A DNA stretch of 64,000 nucleotides from Ornithinimicrobium faecis (lineage in GTDB: Bacteria; Actinomycetota; Actinomycetes; Actinomycetales; Dermatophilaceae), in NCBI RefSeq assembly GCF_023923225.1, contig NZ_CP099489.1, positions 682,001 to 746,000 on the forward strand, given 5' to 3'. Below the pieces are notes generated by a model that did not search any database, was not told where the DNA came from, and was given only the letters and a program-made list of their open reading frames with translations. Positions within the stretch are counted from its first letter, which is position 1. Every line of letters starts with the position of its first letter. Shown here piece by piece: positions 25,998-34,451 of this stretch. The translations under genes were made by a program, and so were the position numbers.

Positions 25998-26789
25998 TCA
26001 GACGAGTTCCTTGGCGAGCTCCGCCGCGGTCCGGTGCAGCACGGGCACAGCGGTCTCGGCGAAGTCGTGACCCACCCGGGCCGACGGGCCGGAGATGGAC
26101 AGCGCCGTGGGCGTGGGTGCGCCCGGCACAGCGACGGCAAAGCAGCGCACGCCGAGCTCCTGCTCGCCGTCATCAACGGCATAGCCACGCTCGCGGACGG
26201 CAGCCAACTCGGCCAGCAGCAGGTCGGAGTCGGTCATCGTCTGTGGCGTGATGGCCGGCATCCCCACCCGCGCCACGATCTCCAGGACGGTGGCATCGGG
26301 GAGCTGGGCCAGGACCGCCTTGCCCACACCGGTGGCGTGGGTGTAGACGCGCCGGCCCACTTCGGTGAAGGTGCGCATGGAGTGCCGCGAGGCTGCCTGT
26401 GCCACGTAGACAGCCATGTCCCGGTCGATCATCGCCAGGTTTGCGGTCTCGCCGAGCTCGGCTGCCAGCGCCGTGAGATAGGGGCGGGCACCAGCTCCGA
26501 GCTGTCGTCCCGCGCTCTCGCCGAGCCTGATCAGGCGCGGCCCCAGGGTGTAGCGGCGGGACGGAAGTTGGCGCACATAGCCGCGGGAGAGCAGCGTGCG
26601 CATCAGGCGGTGGATCGTGGGCAACGGCAGGTTGGTGCTGGCAGCGAGCTCAGAGAGAGCCGACTCACCACCGGCGTCGGCCATCAACTCCAGCAACTCG
26701 ATCGCGCGGTCCACCGACTGCACCTGATTGCTCGCCGGCTTGTCAGGCGGAGCCATCGATGGCGTCTTCGGCGTTGCCGGCGTGCTCAC
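25998..26789 (-). CDS. IclR-family regulator of purine/allantoin catabolism (AllR-like)
   Basis: 263 residues. The N-terminal winged helix (about 25-85) shows SVDRAIELLELMADAGGESAL and LPTIHRLMRTLLSRGYVRQ; the C-terminal effector domain carries ATGVGKAVLAQLP and the ERGYAVDDGEQELGVRCFAVAV stretch characteristic of IclR proteins. GTG at 26789 has AGGAGG six bases upstream; longer in-frame starts look non-coding. Position between permease and aldolase in the cluster, and synteny with Streptomyces coelicolor allR, suggest it represses the cluster and is released by a ureide such as allantoate or a glyoxylate derivative (inference). Three TTYC-N7-GRAA repeats in the cluster are its likely sites, including one in its own upstream region. 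Confidence 0.85.
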   Translation of the reverse strand: MSTPATPKTPSMAPPDKPASNQVQSVDRAIELLELMADAGGESALSELAASTNLPLPTIHRLMRTLLSRGYVRQLPSRRYTLGPRLIRLGESAGRQLGAGARPYLTALAAELGETANLAMIDRDMAVYVAQAASRHSMRTFTEVGRRVYTHATGVGKAVLAQLPDATVLEIVARVGMPAITPQTMTDSDLLLAELAAVRERGYAVDDGEQELGVRCFAVAVPGAPTPTALSISGPSARVGHDFAETAVPVLHRTAAELAKELV

Positions 26790-26843
26790 GTGCTGCCTCC
26801 TGTGAGGTGCGTTAGGGCGCTTCTGTGCCACGAGACAGAGGGC

Positions 26844-26872
26844 TTCCAACGGTCAACTTTATCATCTATGCT
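26844..26872 (+). promoter_or_regulatory. Candidate promoter of the aldolase-allB-alc genes
   Basis: TTCCAA (26844-26849), 17-bp spacer, TATGCT (26867-26872). The -10 abuts the operator-like repeat at 26872-26886, so a bound repressor would block start-site melting. The match to consensus is moderate. Confidence 0.45.
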
Positions 26873-26886
26873 TCCGCTCAGTGAAA
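26872..26886. promoter_or_regulatory. 15-bp inverted repeat between iclR and aldolase genes (probable operator, copy 3)
   Basis: TTCCGCTCAGTGAAA fits TTYC-N7-GRAA, as do the sites at 20740 and 22502. It lies in the 119-bp divergent region and could control both the regulator gene and the aldolase-allantoinase-allantoicase genes. Confidence 0.6.
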
Positions 26887-26908
26887 GCGCTAATCCGGAT
26901 AGCGAGAG

Positions 26909-28228
26909 ATGGGATCCCTGATGGCCCGGTCCAGAGACAGTGCGGGGCAGACTCTCTCCGCCGCCACGGCGCAGGCGATCGAGGACCTGCTCGCCGGACC
27001 GGATGCCGAGTCCGCCGAGCGCTATCCGGGAGACTCCGGAGCACGTCAACCGGTGCACACGGTCTATGTTCCGGGGGATCGCTACACCCAGGACCTGCCC
27101 GTCCGGTGGGGAGAGGCCGCGAAGGCGGCGCTTGAGGCGGCCGGTGGCATCGACCACCTGCTCGAGCTGCACGCCAGCGTTGGGTCCGCGCCCACGCTGG
27201 ATGGCGAGGTCAGCTCTGCCTCCCGCGAGCGTGCCCTGATCGCCGAACTGGTCCTTGCCAAGCTCGACGCCGAGCCGATCGAGGACCTCCGGATCGACTT
27301 TGAGGACGGCTACGGCGACCGTGGCGACGAGGAGGACGGCCACGTCCGGGCCGCGGCCCGCGCCGTCGCTGCTGCCGCGGAGCAGGGGCAGTTGCCGCCG
27401 TTCATCGGGATCCGGTTCAAGTGCCTCGAGCCCCGCACCCGGGTCCGGGGACTGCGCACCCTGGCCCTGTTTCTGGGGGAGCTGGCCAGCGCCGGGCCGT
27501 TGCCCGACGGGCTCGTCCTCACCCTCCCAAAGGTCACCACGGTGGCTCAGGTGCAGGCGATGGTGCTGGCCTGCGCCGACCTGGAGACCCAGCTCGGACT
27601 GCCCGAGGGGCGGCTGCGGTTCGAGATCCAGGTGGAGACGCCGCAAGCCGTGCTCGGCGCAGACGGCACTGCCCTGATCGCGCCGATGCTGCACGCAGGG
27701 CAGGGGCGGGTCAGCGGGCTGCACTACGGCACCTATGACTACTCGGCCTCCCTCGGCATCGCCGCTGCGGATCAGAGCATGGAGCATCCCGCGGCCGATC
27801 ACGCCAAGGCCGTGATGCAGCTCGCCGCCGCTGACACCGGCGTGCGCCTCAGCGATGGATCCACCAACGTGCTGCCGGTGGGGGACCCCGCGGGCGTGGA
27901 TGCGGCGTGGGCCCTGCACGGTCGGCTGGTGGCACGTTCCCTGCACCGTGGCTATTACCAGGGCTGGGACCTGCACCCGGCGCAGTTGCCGAGCCGGTTC
28001 GCGGCCACCTATGCCTACTTCCGGGAGTCCGCGCCCGCCGCCGTGGCTCGCCTGGGCGCCTATCTCGGTCATCAGGAGGGCGCCGTCCTCGACGAACCAG
28101 CCACCGCCAAGGCACTCGCTGGGTTCGTGCTCCGAGGCCTGGACTGTGGAGCGCTGGCTCCCGCCGACCTCGACGGACTCGACCGGGCACAGTTGGCGCA
28201 CCTGGCCCATCCCGGAGGAGCCGTATGA
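26909..28228 (+). CDS. CitE/HpcH-like aldolase family protein (DUF6986 type)
   Basis: 439 residues with a phosphoenolpyruvate-binding TIM-barrel pattern: LRIDFEDGYGDRGDEEDGH with acidic metal ligands near residue 130, and RFEIQVETPQAVLG near residue 240, both as in CitE/malyl-CoA lyase relatives. Longer than classical CitE proteins. The reaction is unknown. Its place between the regulator and allantoinase, in a cluster lacking a visible ureidoglycolate lyase, suggests it handles a C2-C4 keto acid or ureide near glyoxylate (inference). ATG 26909 or 26921 could be the start; no strong ribosome binding site favours either. An operator-like repeat lies 22 bp upstream. Confidence 0.8.
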   Translation: MGSLMARSRDSAGQTLSAATAQAIEDLLAGPDAESAERYPGDSGARQPVHTVYVPGDRYTQDLPVRWGEAAKAALEAAGGIDHLLELHASVGSAPTLDGEVSSASRERALIAELVLAKLDAEPIEDLRIDFEDGYGDRGDEEDGHVRAAARAVAAAAEQGQLPPFIGIRFKCLEPRTRVRGLRTLALFLGELASAGPLPDGLVLTLPKVTTVAQVQAMVLACADLETQLGLPEGRLRFEIQVETPQAVLGADGTALIAPMLHAGQGRVSGLHYGTYDYSASLGIAAADQSMEHPAADHAKAVMQLAAADTGVRLSDGSTNVLPVGDPAGVDAAWALHGRLVARSLHRGYYQGWDLHPAQLPSRFAATYAYFRESAPAAVARLGAYLGHQEGAVLDEPATAKALAGFVLRGLDCGALAPADLDGLDRAQLAHLAHPGGAV

Positions 28229-28315
28229 CGTCAGGTCAGCCAGTGCACCACCTCGGCGGAGCGCTTCGGCACCGGTGGGATGGGTGGGCCCGGATGGAGG
28301 GTCGGAGGCTCCCTC

Positions 28316-29674
28316 ATGGCTGAGCGTCATGACCTGGTGGTCTGCGCCGAGCGGGTGCTCGCCGAGGGAGTCTCGCGCGAGAGCGACGGCTTCGTCCCAC
28401 TGGAGATTGGCATCCGCGACGGCGTGATCACCACGCTGGCCCCGTTGGGGGCAGGTCTCGCTGGCGCTCAGGTCCGCACCCTGGCCGCAGACGAGGTGCT
28501 GCTCCCGGGACTGGTGGACTCCCACGTGCACATCAACGAGCCGGGGCGCACCGACTGGGAGGGATTCGACTCCGCGACCCGCGCGGCCGCGGCCGGTGGG
28601 GTCACCACGGTCATCGACATGCCCCTGAACTCGATCCCGCCCACGGTCACCACCGCCGCGTTGGCGACGAAGATCGCCGCCAGTGACGGCATACGGCATG
28701 TGGACGTGGGCTTCTGGGGCGGAGCGGTGCCCGGCAACACCGCGGACCTGGCGCCGTTGCACGAGGCCGGCGTCTTCGGCTTCAAGTCCTTCCTGCTGCC
28801 CTCCGGCGTCGATGAGTTCCCCGCCCTGGACGCCGACGAGCTCGAGGTCGACCTGCACGAGCTCGCCGGCCTCGACGCGCTGATGGTCGTGCACGCGGAG
28901 GATGCCGAGGTGATCGAGCATGCCCCGCCCGCACACGGGCCGGACTACGCAGACTTCCTGGCCTCCCGCCCGCGTGCCGCAGAGAACCGCGCCATCGCCG
29001 TGGTGATCGAGGCGGCCCGGCGCACCGGTGCTCGGGTGCACATCCTGCACCTGAGCTCCTCGGATGCCCTGGGCCTCATCGCCGACGCCCGGCGCGACGG
29101 CGTGCACCTGAGCGTGGAGACCTGCCCGCACTACCTCACCCTCACAGCGGAGGACGTTCCGGCCGGAGCCACCACCTACAAGTGCTGTCCACCCATCCGG
29201 GAGCGTGCCAACCAGGACCTCCTGTGGGCGGCGCTCGCCGAGGGCACCATCGATGCTGTCGTGTCCGACCACTCGCCGTCCACCGCGGATCTCAAGCAGT
29301 TGGACACCGGCGACTTCGGGCAGGCGTGGGGCGGTGTGGCCTCGCTCCAGCTGGGGCTCCCGGTCATGTGGACGGCTGCCCGCGAGCGGGGCATCGGCCT
29401 CGACCAGGTGGTGCGCTGGCTGTCCGCTGGCCCCGCGCATGTTGCGGGCCTTGCGCGCAAGGGCAGGATCGCTGTGGGCGCGGATGCCGACCTGGTCGTC
29501 TTTGCACCGGAGCAGACGTTTGTGGTGGATCCGGCCACCCTGGAGCACAAGAACCACCTCACCGCCTACGCCGGCCGCACGCTCGCTGGGGTCGTGCGCA
29601 CCACTGTGCTGCGCGGCACCGAGGTGGACTTCCGCACACCGCGAGGAGCACTGCTCCGGAGAGGACACGCATGA
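28316..29674 (+). CDS. allB: Allantoinase
   Basis: 452 residues of the cyclic amidohydrolase family. Metal-binding motifs: [12 protein letters not shown] (His-x-His), the carboxylated Lys in FGFKSFL, His in HAED and ILHLSS, and the catalytic Asp in VVSDHSPS. The [11 protein letters not shown] motif is typical of allantoinases, as against DGETH-type dihydropyrimidinases. It opens the hydantoin ring of allantoin to allantoate. ATG 28316 follows GGAGG by 8 bases; an ATG at 28280 in frame is less well placed. The stop overlaps the start of the allantoicase gene (ATGA), so the two consecutive steps are coupled. Confidence 0.94.
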   Translation: MAERHDLVVCAERVLAEGVSRESDGFVPLEIGIRDGVITTLAPLGAGLAGAQVRTLAADEVLLPGLVDSHVHINEPGRTDWEGFDSATRAAAAGGVTTVIDMPLNSIPPTVTTAALATKIAASDGIRHVDVGFWGGAVPGNTADLAPLHEAGVFGFKSFLLPSGVDEFPALDADELEVDLHELAGLDALMVVHAEDAEVIEHAPPAHGPDYADFLASRPRAAENRAIAVVIEAARRTGARVHILHLSSSDALGLIADARRDGVHLSVETCPHYLTLTAEDVPAGATTYKCCPPIRERANQDLLWAALAEGTIDAVVSDHSPSTADLKQLDTGDFGQAWGGVASLQLGLPVMWTAARERGIGLDQVVRWLSAGPAHVAGLARKGRIAVGADADLVVFAPEQTFVVDPATLEHKNHLTAYAGRTLAGVVRTTVLRGTEVDFRTPRGALLRRGHA

Positions 29675-30738
29675 CCAACCACCCAGACCGGCCCGAGGAC
29701 TCCTCGGACACACCTGAGTTCCTCACCTATCCCGACCTGGCGTCCCGGGCCCTGGCCGGGTCCGTCGTCGCGGCCAATGACGAGCTGTTCGCCCAGCGGG
29801 AAAACCTGATCAGTGCGCACCAACCAGCGTTTGACCCGGCAGACTTCGGCCACAAGGGCAAGGTCTATGACGGGTGGGAGACCCGGCGTCGACGTGACGA
29901 TGGCAATGACTGGGCCATCGTGCGACTCGGCGTGCCAGGCGTGGTCCATGGCCTGGTCGTGGACACGGCCTGGTTCCGTGGGAACTATCCGCCGTTCGTG
30001 TCGGTGGAGGCCGTCGCCATGGACGGCTATCCCAGCGTGCCCGAGCTGCTCGAGGCAGACTGGCACACGCTGCTGCCGCGCAGTGACGCCCGCGGAGACG
30101 CCCCGAACTACTACGCGGTGGACTCCGACCGACGCTGGACGCACGTGCGCCTGTCGATCTATCCCGACGGCGGTGTGGCCCGCTTCCGCGTGCACGGTGA
30201 GGCCGTCCCGGACCCAGACTTCCTGGTCGGCACCATCGACCTCGCCGCGGCCGAGAACGGCGGTCGTCTCGCCTTCGCGTCGGACGCCTTTTACTCCTCG
30301 CCAGCCGCAATCATCCTGCCGGGGCGTGCGCGGAACATGGGGGAGGGGTGGGAAAACGCCCGGCGTCGAGGCCCCGGGAACGACTACGCCATCTTCACGC
30401 TCGCCCACCGCGGCGCCATCAGGCACGTTGAGGTGGACACCAGTTACTACGTGGGCAACGCCCCCGGCTGGGTCCGGCTCAGTGCCGTCGATCTTCCCTC
30501 CGGCGCGGACCTGGACACCGGTGCTGACTCCGGGCCCGGGTGGACCGACCTGCTCGCCCGGACCGCCGTGCAGCCCGACACCCGGCACCGGTTTCTGGTG
30601 GACGCGGCGGTCCCGGCCACGCACCTGCGTCTGGACGTCTATCCAGATGGTGGCCTGAGCCGACTGCGTGCGTGGGGAGAGCTCTCAGCGGAGGACCTGG
30701 AGAGCGCCCGCCTGCGCTATGACCAGACACGGCCCTGA
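29671..30738 (+). CDS. alc: Allantoicase
   Basis: 355 residues consisting of two allantoicase repeats: [13 protein letters not shown]...NDWAIVRLG in the first half and [20 protein letters not shown] in the second, each followed by a VDT motif (VVDTAWF, EVDTSYY). It hydrolyses allantoate to ureidoglycolate and urea. Use of allantoicase instead of the ammonia-releasing allantoate amidohydrolase means urea is made, so a urease elsewhere in the genome would be expected. The start overlaps the allB stop by 4 bases. Cytosolic, no signal. It is the last gene of the cluster; 40 bp separate it from the acyl-CoA ligase. Confidence 0.94.
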   Translation: MTNHPDRPEDSSDTPEFLTYPDLASRALAGSVVAANDELFAQRENLISAHQPAFDPADFGHKGKVYDGWETRRRRDDGNDWAIVRLGVPGVVHGLVVDTAWFRGNYPPFVSVEAVAMDGYPSVPELLEADWHTLLPRSDARGDAPNYYAVDSDRRWTHVRLSIYPDGGVARFRVHGEAVPDPDFLVGTIDLAAAENGGRLAFASDAFYSSPAAIILPGRARNMGEGWENARRRGPGNDYAIFTLAHRGAIRHVEVDTSYYVGNAPGWVRLSAVDLPSGADLDTGADSGPGWTDLLARTAVQPDTRHRFLVDAAVPATHLRLDVYPDGGLSRLRAWGELSAEDLESARLRYDQTRP

Positions 30739-30778
30739 AAGGCTAGCCTCGCGGACGAGGTGCCAGTAGGTTTTCGGC

Positions 30779-32338
30779 ATGTCGAACCTCTCCGCTCTGC
30801 TCGAAGGCTCAGCCGCCCAGTATCCGACCCGTGATGCCCTCGTGCTGGGGGACACCCGCCTCAGTTATGCGCAGGTGAATGGTGCCGCCAATCAGGTGGC
30901 GAACTACCTGGTCGCGCAGGGGATCGGCCCCGGGGACAAGGTGGCCCTGACCTGCCCGAACCTGCCGTTCTTTCCGATCGTCTACTACGGCATCCTCAAG
31001 GCTGGTGCAACCGTCGTCCCGCTCAACGTCCTGCTCAAGGCGCGGGAGGTGGCCTATCACCTGGCGGACTCGGACGCGCAGGCCTATTTTTGCTTCGAGG
31101 GCACCCCGGACCTGCCGATGGCTCAGGAGGGAGCGGCCGCCTTCGAGCAGACCCCGGGCTGTGAGCACCTCATCGTGATCACCGCAGACCCGGCCGCGCC
31201 GTCGCCGGTCGAGGGTGCGAGCACCCTGGGCGCCGCGATGACGGATCAGCTCCCGACCTTTGACACCCACCAGGCCTCCGACGACGACACGGCCGTCATC
31301 CTCTACACCTCGGGCACGACCGGCCAGCCCAAGGGCGCCGAGCTCACACACGCCAACATGACGTCCAATGCACTGGTCGGCAAGGCCCTCTTCAAAGCGG
31401 ATGCGGAGAGCCCGGACACCTATCTGTGTGTTCTGCCGTTGTTCCACTCCTTCGGGCAGACCGTCATCCAGAACGGCGCCTTCGCCTTCGGGGGCACCGT
31501 CGTGCTGCTCCCGCGCTTCGAGGCGCAGGCGGCGCTCGGGCTCATGCTCAAGGAGCAGGTGACCTTCTTCGCCGGCGTCCCGACGATGTATTGGGCGCTG
31601 CTCGGCTCGCTCGACGACTCCGTCGATGTCGGCTCGATCGCCAAGAACCTGCGCGTCGCCGCGGCGGGCGGGTCAGCCCTGCCCGGTGAGGTGCACAAGG
31701 CGTTCGCCGAGCGGTTCGGTGTCACGATCCTGGAGGGCTACGGGCTCTCTGAGACCTCGCCGGTCGCCTCCTTCTCCGTCTTCGGCGAGGAACCGCGGGT
31801 CGGGTCGGTCGGAGTGCCGATCCCGGACGTGCAGATGCGCCTCATCAACTCCGACTGGTCCGAGGTGGACCGGTCCTCGGACCCGGACGCGGTGGGTGAG
31901 ATCGCGATCAAGGGGCCGAACATCATGAAGGGTTACTACGACCGCCCTGAGGCAACCACGGAGGCCATCCACGATGGGTGGTTCCGCAGCGGGGACCTGG
32001 GCCGCAAGGACGCCGATGGTTACTACTTCATCGTCGACCGGTCCAAGGACATGATCATCCGCGGCGGCTACAACGTCTATCCGCGCGAGATCGAGGAGAT
32101 TCTGATGACGCACCCGGCCGTCTCGCTGGCGGCAGTGATCGGCGTGCCGCACGAGAGCCTCGGCGAGGAGATCAAGGCGTTCGTAATCCCGGAGAAGGGC
32201 GCCCAGGTGACCAGCGAGGAGCTCGTGGCCTGGGGCAAGGAGCAGTTCGCCGCGTTCAAGTATCCGCGCCAGGTCGAGATCGTGCCGGACCTGCCGATGA
32301 CCGCGACGGGCAAGATCCTCAAGCGCGAGCTCGACTGA
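30779..32338 (+). CDS. AMP-forming acyl-CoA ligase (long-chain fatty acid type)
   Basis: 519 residues of the ANL superfamily. P-loop motif YTSGTTGQPKG, the EGYGLSETSP A5 motif, GWFRSGDLGRKDADGY and the catalytic-Lys tail TATGKILKREL are complete. It adenylates a carboxylate and transfers it to CoA; long-chain fatty acids are the best guess from the overall pattern. TAGGTT lies 6 bases before the ATG (30767-30772), suggesting a leaderless start independent of the ureide operon. It faces the pit gene convergently across a 333-bp spacer with repeats. It may have no link to purine breakdown. Confidence 0.88.
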   Translation: MSNLSALLEGSAAQYPTRDALVLGDTRLSYAQVNGAANQVANYLVAQGIGPGDKVALTCPNLPFFPIVYYGILKAGATVVPLNVLLKAREVAYHLADSDAQAYFCFEGTPDLPMAQEGAAAFEQTPGCEHLIVITADPAAPSPVEGASTLGAAMTDQLPTFDTHQASDDDTAVILYTSGTTGQPKGAELTHANMTSNALVGKALFKADAESPDTYLCVLPLFHSFGQTVIQNGAFAFGGTVVLLPRFEAQAALGLMLKEQVTFFAGVPTMYWALLGSLDDSVDVGSIAKNLRVAAAGGSALPGEVHKAFAERFGVTILEGYGLSETSPVASFSVFGEEPRVGSVGVPIPDVQMRLINSDWSEVDRSSDPDAVGEIAIKGPNIMKGYYDRPEATTEAIHDGWFRSGDLGRKDADGYYFIVDRSKDMIIRGGYNVYPREIEEILMTHPAVSLAAVIGVPHESLGEEIKAFVIPEKGAQVTSEELVAWGKEQFAAFKYPRQVEIVPDLPMTATGKILKRELD

Positions 32339-32548
32339 GCGCTGGGTGCTGGCGCGGCGCCCGGCCGGCTCGCGCAGACCCGGCCGGCTCGCGCTGCACC
32401 GTCCTCCGGGTGCCGTCACCCGCATCGGGTGTGCACAGCAACAGGCAACGTGGACGCTGGCGGGCACGTGCGGCGCCGTGACCTGCACCGATGCGCACGG
32501 GTCTGTGACGTCGCCGGTCTGGGTGCTCGCTGCCGCCCAGGCGCTGGT

Positions 32549-32673
32549 CGGGGTGGGCGTGCGAGACCTCTATGAAGTTGCGGGACCGCGTACGAAACCT
32601 CTATGAAGTTTCGGGTGGGCGTACGAAACCTCTATGAAGTTTCGGGTGGGCGTGCGAGACCTTTATTAATTTC
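32549..32673. repeat. Four 31-bp tandem repeats, each a small hairpin
   Basis: Units at about 32549-32580, 32581-32611, 32612-32642 and 32643-32673. Each contains CGAAACCTCTATGAAGTTTC or a close variant, in which CGAAAC pairs with GTTTCG across a 9-base loop. The last unit touches the 3' end of the pit gene. The array fills the right half of the 333-bp gap 32339-32671 between convergent genes; the left half holds a 16-bp direct repeat (CCCGGCCGGCTCGCGC at 32360 and 32379). A role in stopping transcription from both sides is plausible. Confidence 0.75.
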
Positions 32674-33667
32674 AGAGGAAGAGCGCGATGATCCAGTAGG
32701 TCACGGCGGCGACGATGCCGGCGCCGGGGAAGGTGAGCACCCACGCGCCGACGATGTTGCCGGCCACGCCCCAGCGCACGGCGGAGAGCCGGCGGGTCGC
32801 GCCGACGCCCATGATGGCCGAGGTGATCGTGTGGGTCGTCGAGATCGGTGCATGGAAGCCCATGCCCGCGATATAGAGCACCGAGGCGGCGACGCTCTCA
32901 GCGGCAAACCCCTGCGGTGGGTCGAGGTGGATGATCCGGCGTCCGAGGGTGCGCATGATCCGCCACCCGCCGGCATAGGTCCCTGCCGAGATGACCAGTG
33001 CTGAGCTGATCGTCACCCACAACGGGATGCTGTCGCCCTCGTGATAGCCGCCGACGACCAGCGCCAGGACCACGATGCCCATCGTCTTGGCGGCGTCCTG
33101 CAGGCCGTGACCCAGCGCCATCGCGGCGGCTGAGACCGTCTGCGCGTGGCGGAACCTGCGGGACATCTTGCCCGGGTGGCCGTGGCGGAAGATCCACAGG
33201 ATCGCGGTCATCGCCAAGAATCCCAAGATCATGCCAGCGATCGGCGAGACGAGCATCGGGATGACGATCTTGAACAGGATGCCGTCCCAGAGCACGGAGG
33301 TGCCCGCAGCCAGTGAGGCCCCCGCCATGCCGCCGATGAGGGCGTGCGAGGACGACGATGGCAGGCCATACCACCAGGTCAGCAGGTTCCAGCCGATCGC
33401 GCCAACCAGGGCGGCAGCGACGATGGCCAGGCCGGTCATGCCCTGGGGTGGGTCGATGATGCCCGAGCCGACTGTCTGGGCGACCCCGGTGCCCAGGAAG
33501 GCGCCGATCAGGTTGAAGACCGCGGCCATGGCCAGCGCCACACGCGGGGTGAGTGCCCGGGTCGACACCGAGGTGGCGATCGCGTTGGCGGCATCGTGGA
33601 ACCCGTTGGTGTAGTTGAATCCCATCGCCAGGAGGACGACAAGAACAACGGGAAGCAGTCCCTCCAC
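32672..33667 (-). CDS. Low-affinity inorganic phosphate transporter, Pit family (copy 1)
   Basis: 331 residues, about ten membrane segments. Both Pit signature halves are present: [21 protein letters not shown] at the N-terminus and [19 protein letters not shown] near the C-terminus; the [13 protein letters not shown] loop and [12 protein letters not shown] are also conserved. It takes up phosphate as a metal-phosphate complex with protons. GTG at 33667 begins 4 bases after the stop of the DUF47 gene and lies downstream of the end-overlap AAGGAG, so the two are one operon. A second pair (53535-55150) has the same organisation on the other strand. Confidence 0.92.
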   Translation of the reverse strand: MEGLLPVVLVVLLAMGFNYTNGFHDAANAIATSVSTRALTPRVALAMAAVFNLIGAFLGTGVAQTVGSGIIDPPQGMTGLAIVAAALVGAIGWNLLTWWYGLPSSSSHALIGGMAGASLAAGTSVLWDGILFKIVIPMLVSPIAGMILGFLAMTAILWIFRHGHPGKMSRRFRHAQTVSAAAMALGHGLQDAAKTMGIVVLALVVGGYHEGDSIPLWVTISSALVISAGTYAGGWRIMRTLGRRIIHLDPPQGFAAESVAASVLYIAGMGFHAPISTTHTITSAIMGVGATRRLSAVRWGVAGNIVGAWVLTFPGAGIVAAVTYWIIALFL

Positions 33668-33671
33668 CGGC

Positions 33672-34292
33672 TCAGGACTCCTTGGCTGCGATGCTCTCGA
33701 CCGTGTTGGCCACGGTCTCGAAGGAGTCGGCCGCAGCCTCAAGCTCGTCGAAGAGTTCCTTGAACTTGATGATGTCCACGGCATCGCGGTCGCCGTCGAA
33801 CAGCGCGGCGATCATCTGCCGATAGTTCCGGTCCGCCTCGTTCTCCAGGCTGTTGATCGCGATCCAGAACTCCTGCAGATCATGCATCTTCTCCAGCCCG
33901 GGCATGGCCTTCAGTGTCAGGTCGGCCATCTCGACCAGGACGTCCACCTGCGCGGTCACCGCCGCGGGGAGCTCGCCCACGCGATAGAGCACCATGATCT
34001 CGGCGCTCGCCTCGATGTGGTCGAGGCAGTCGTCCAGGCGGGCGGCCAGCCGATAGATGTCGTCGCGGTCGAACGGGGTGATGAACGAGCTGTTGACCGC
34101 CGACAGGATCGCGTGGGTCGCCTCGTCGCCCTCGTGCTCGATCTGCTTGAGCGCCTTGGCGGCGGCCGCCCACTCGCCCGGCGGCCCCTCGATGGTCGCC
34201 TTCAGCAGGTGAGCACCGTCCCGGATGTGGGTCGCCAGGTCAGCGAACTGGCCGTAGAAGCTCGTGTTCTGGGGAGTCAGCTTGAAGCGCAC
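33672..34292 (-). CDS. DUF47/PhoU-like partner of Pit transporter (copy 1)
   Basis: 206 residues, all-helical PhoU-related DUF47 protein starting [19 protein letters not shown]. Conserved [18 protein letters not shown] and the acidic [13 protein letters not shown] motif belong to the family's metal-binding helices. Proteins of this family sit beside Pit transporters and are thought to gate or tune them. GTG 34292 was chosen by family alignment and because TAGCAT lies 7 bases upstream (34300-34305), a leaderless pattern; ATG 34313 would add seven residues. PHO-box-like direct repeats overlap the expected -35 region. Confidence 0.88.
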   Translation of the reverse strand: MRFKLTPQNTSFYGQFADLATHIRDGAHLLKATIEGPPGEWAAAAKALKQIEHEGDEATHAILSAVNSSFITPFDRDDIYRLAARLDDCLDHIEASAEIMVLYRVGELPAAVTAQVDVLVEMADLTLKAMPGLEKMHDLQEFWIAINSLENEADRNYRQMIAALFDGDRDAVDIIKFKELFDELEAAADSFETVANTVESIAAKES

Positions 34293-34329
34293 GGCCTGAA
34301 TGCTACGGGACATCTGGTGGTTGGTTCAG

Positions 34330-34357
34330 CGTCACGTCACAGTCACCCTCTGTTCAC
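34330..34357 (+). promoter_or_regulatory. PHO-box-like direct repeats between the DUF47-pit operon and phosphoketolase
   Basis: CGTCAC, AGTCAC and GTTCAC start at 34330, 34341 and 34352, exactly 11 bp apart, the spacing of actinobacterial PhoP-binding repeats; a GTTCAG lies at 34324. The array lies in the divergent region, overlapping the -35 zone of the DUF47 promoter and 95 bp upstream of the phosphoketolase ATG. The repeat sense is that of the + strand gene. Confidence 0.5.
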
Positions 34358-34451
34358 TCGAGCAGGGCCCCGCCGTATGCCGAGGGGTGGCGCGGCGGAC
34401 GGGCGCCTGACAGGCTCGGGTTGGCCCAGGTCCACGAGCGGGAGGTCCACC

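Noticed and set aside
26786-29713. 975-codon open frame on the - strand opposite the aldolase and allantoinase genes
   Set aside because: It is antisense to two well-recognised genes; long antisense frames are expected in GC-rich DNA, and its composition (Gly, Arg, Gln, His rich) is not protein-like.
32549-32673. CRISPR-like array
   Set aside because: The repeats are directly tandem with no unique spacers and no cas genes nearby.
33615-34451. Upstream in-frame extension of phosphoketolase by about 279 codons
   Set aside because: It runs through the pit/DUF47 genes and the promoter region; the ATG at 34452 has a good ribosome binding site and matches family length.
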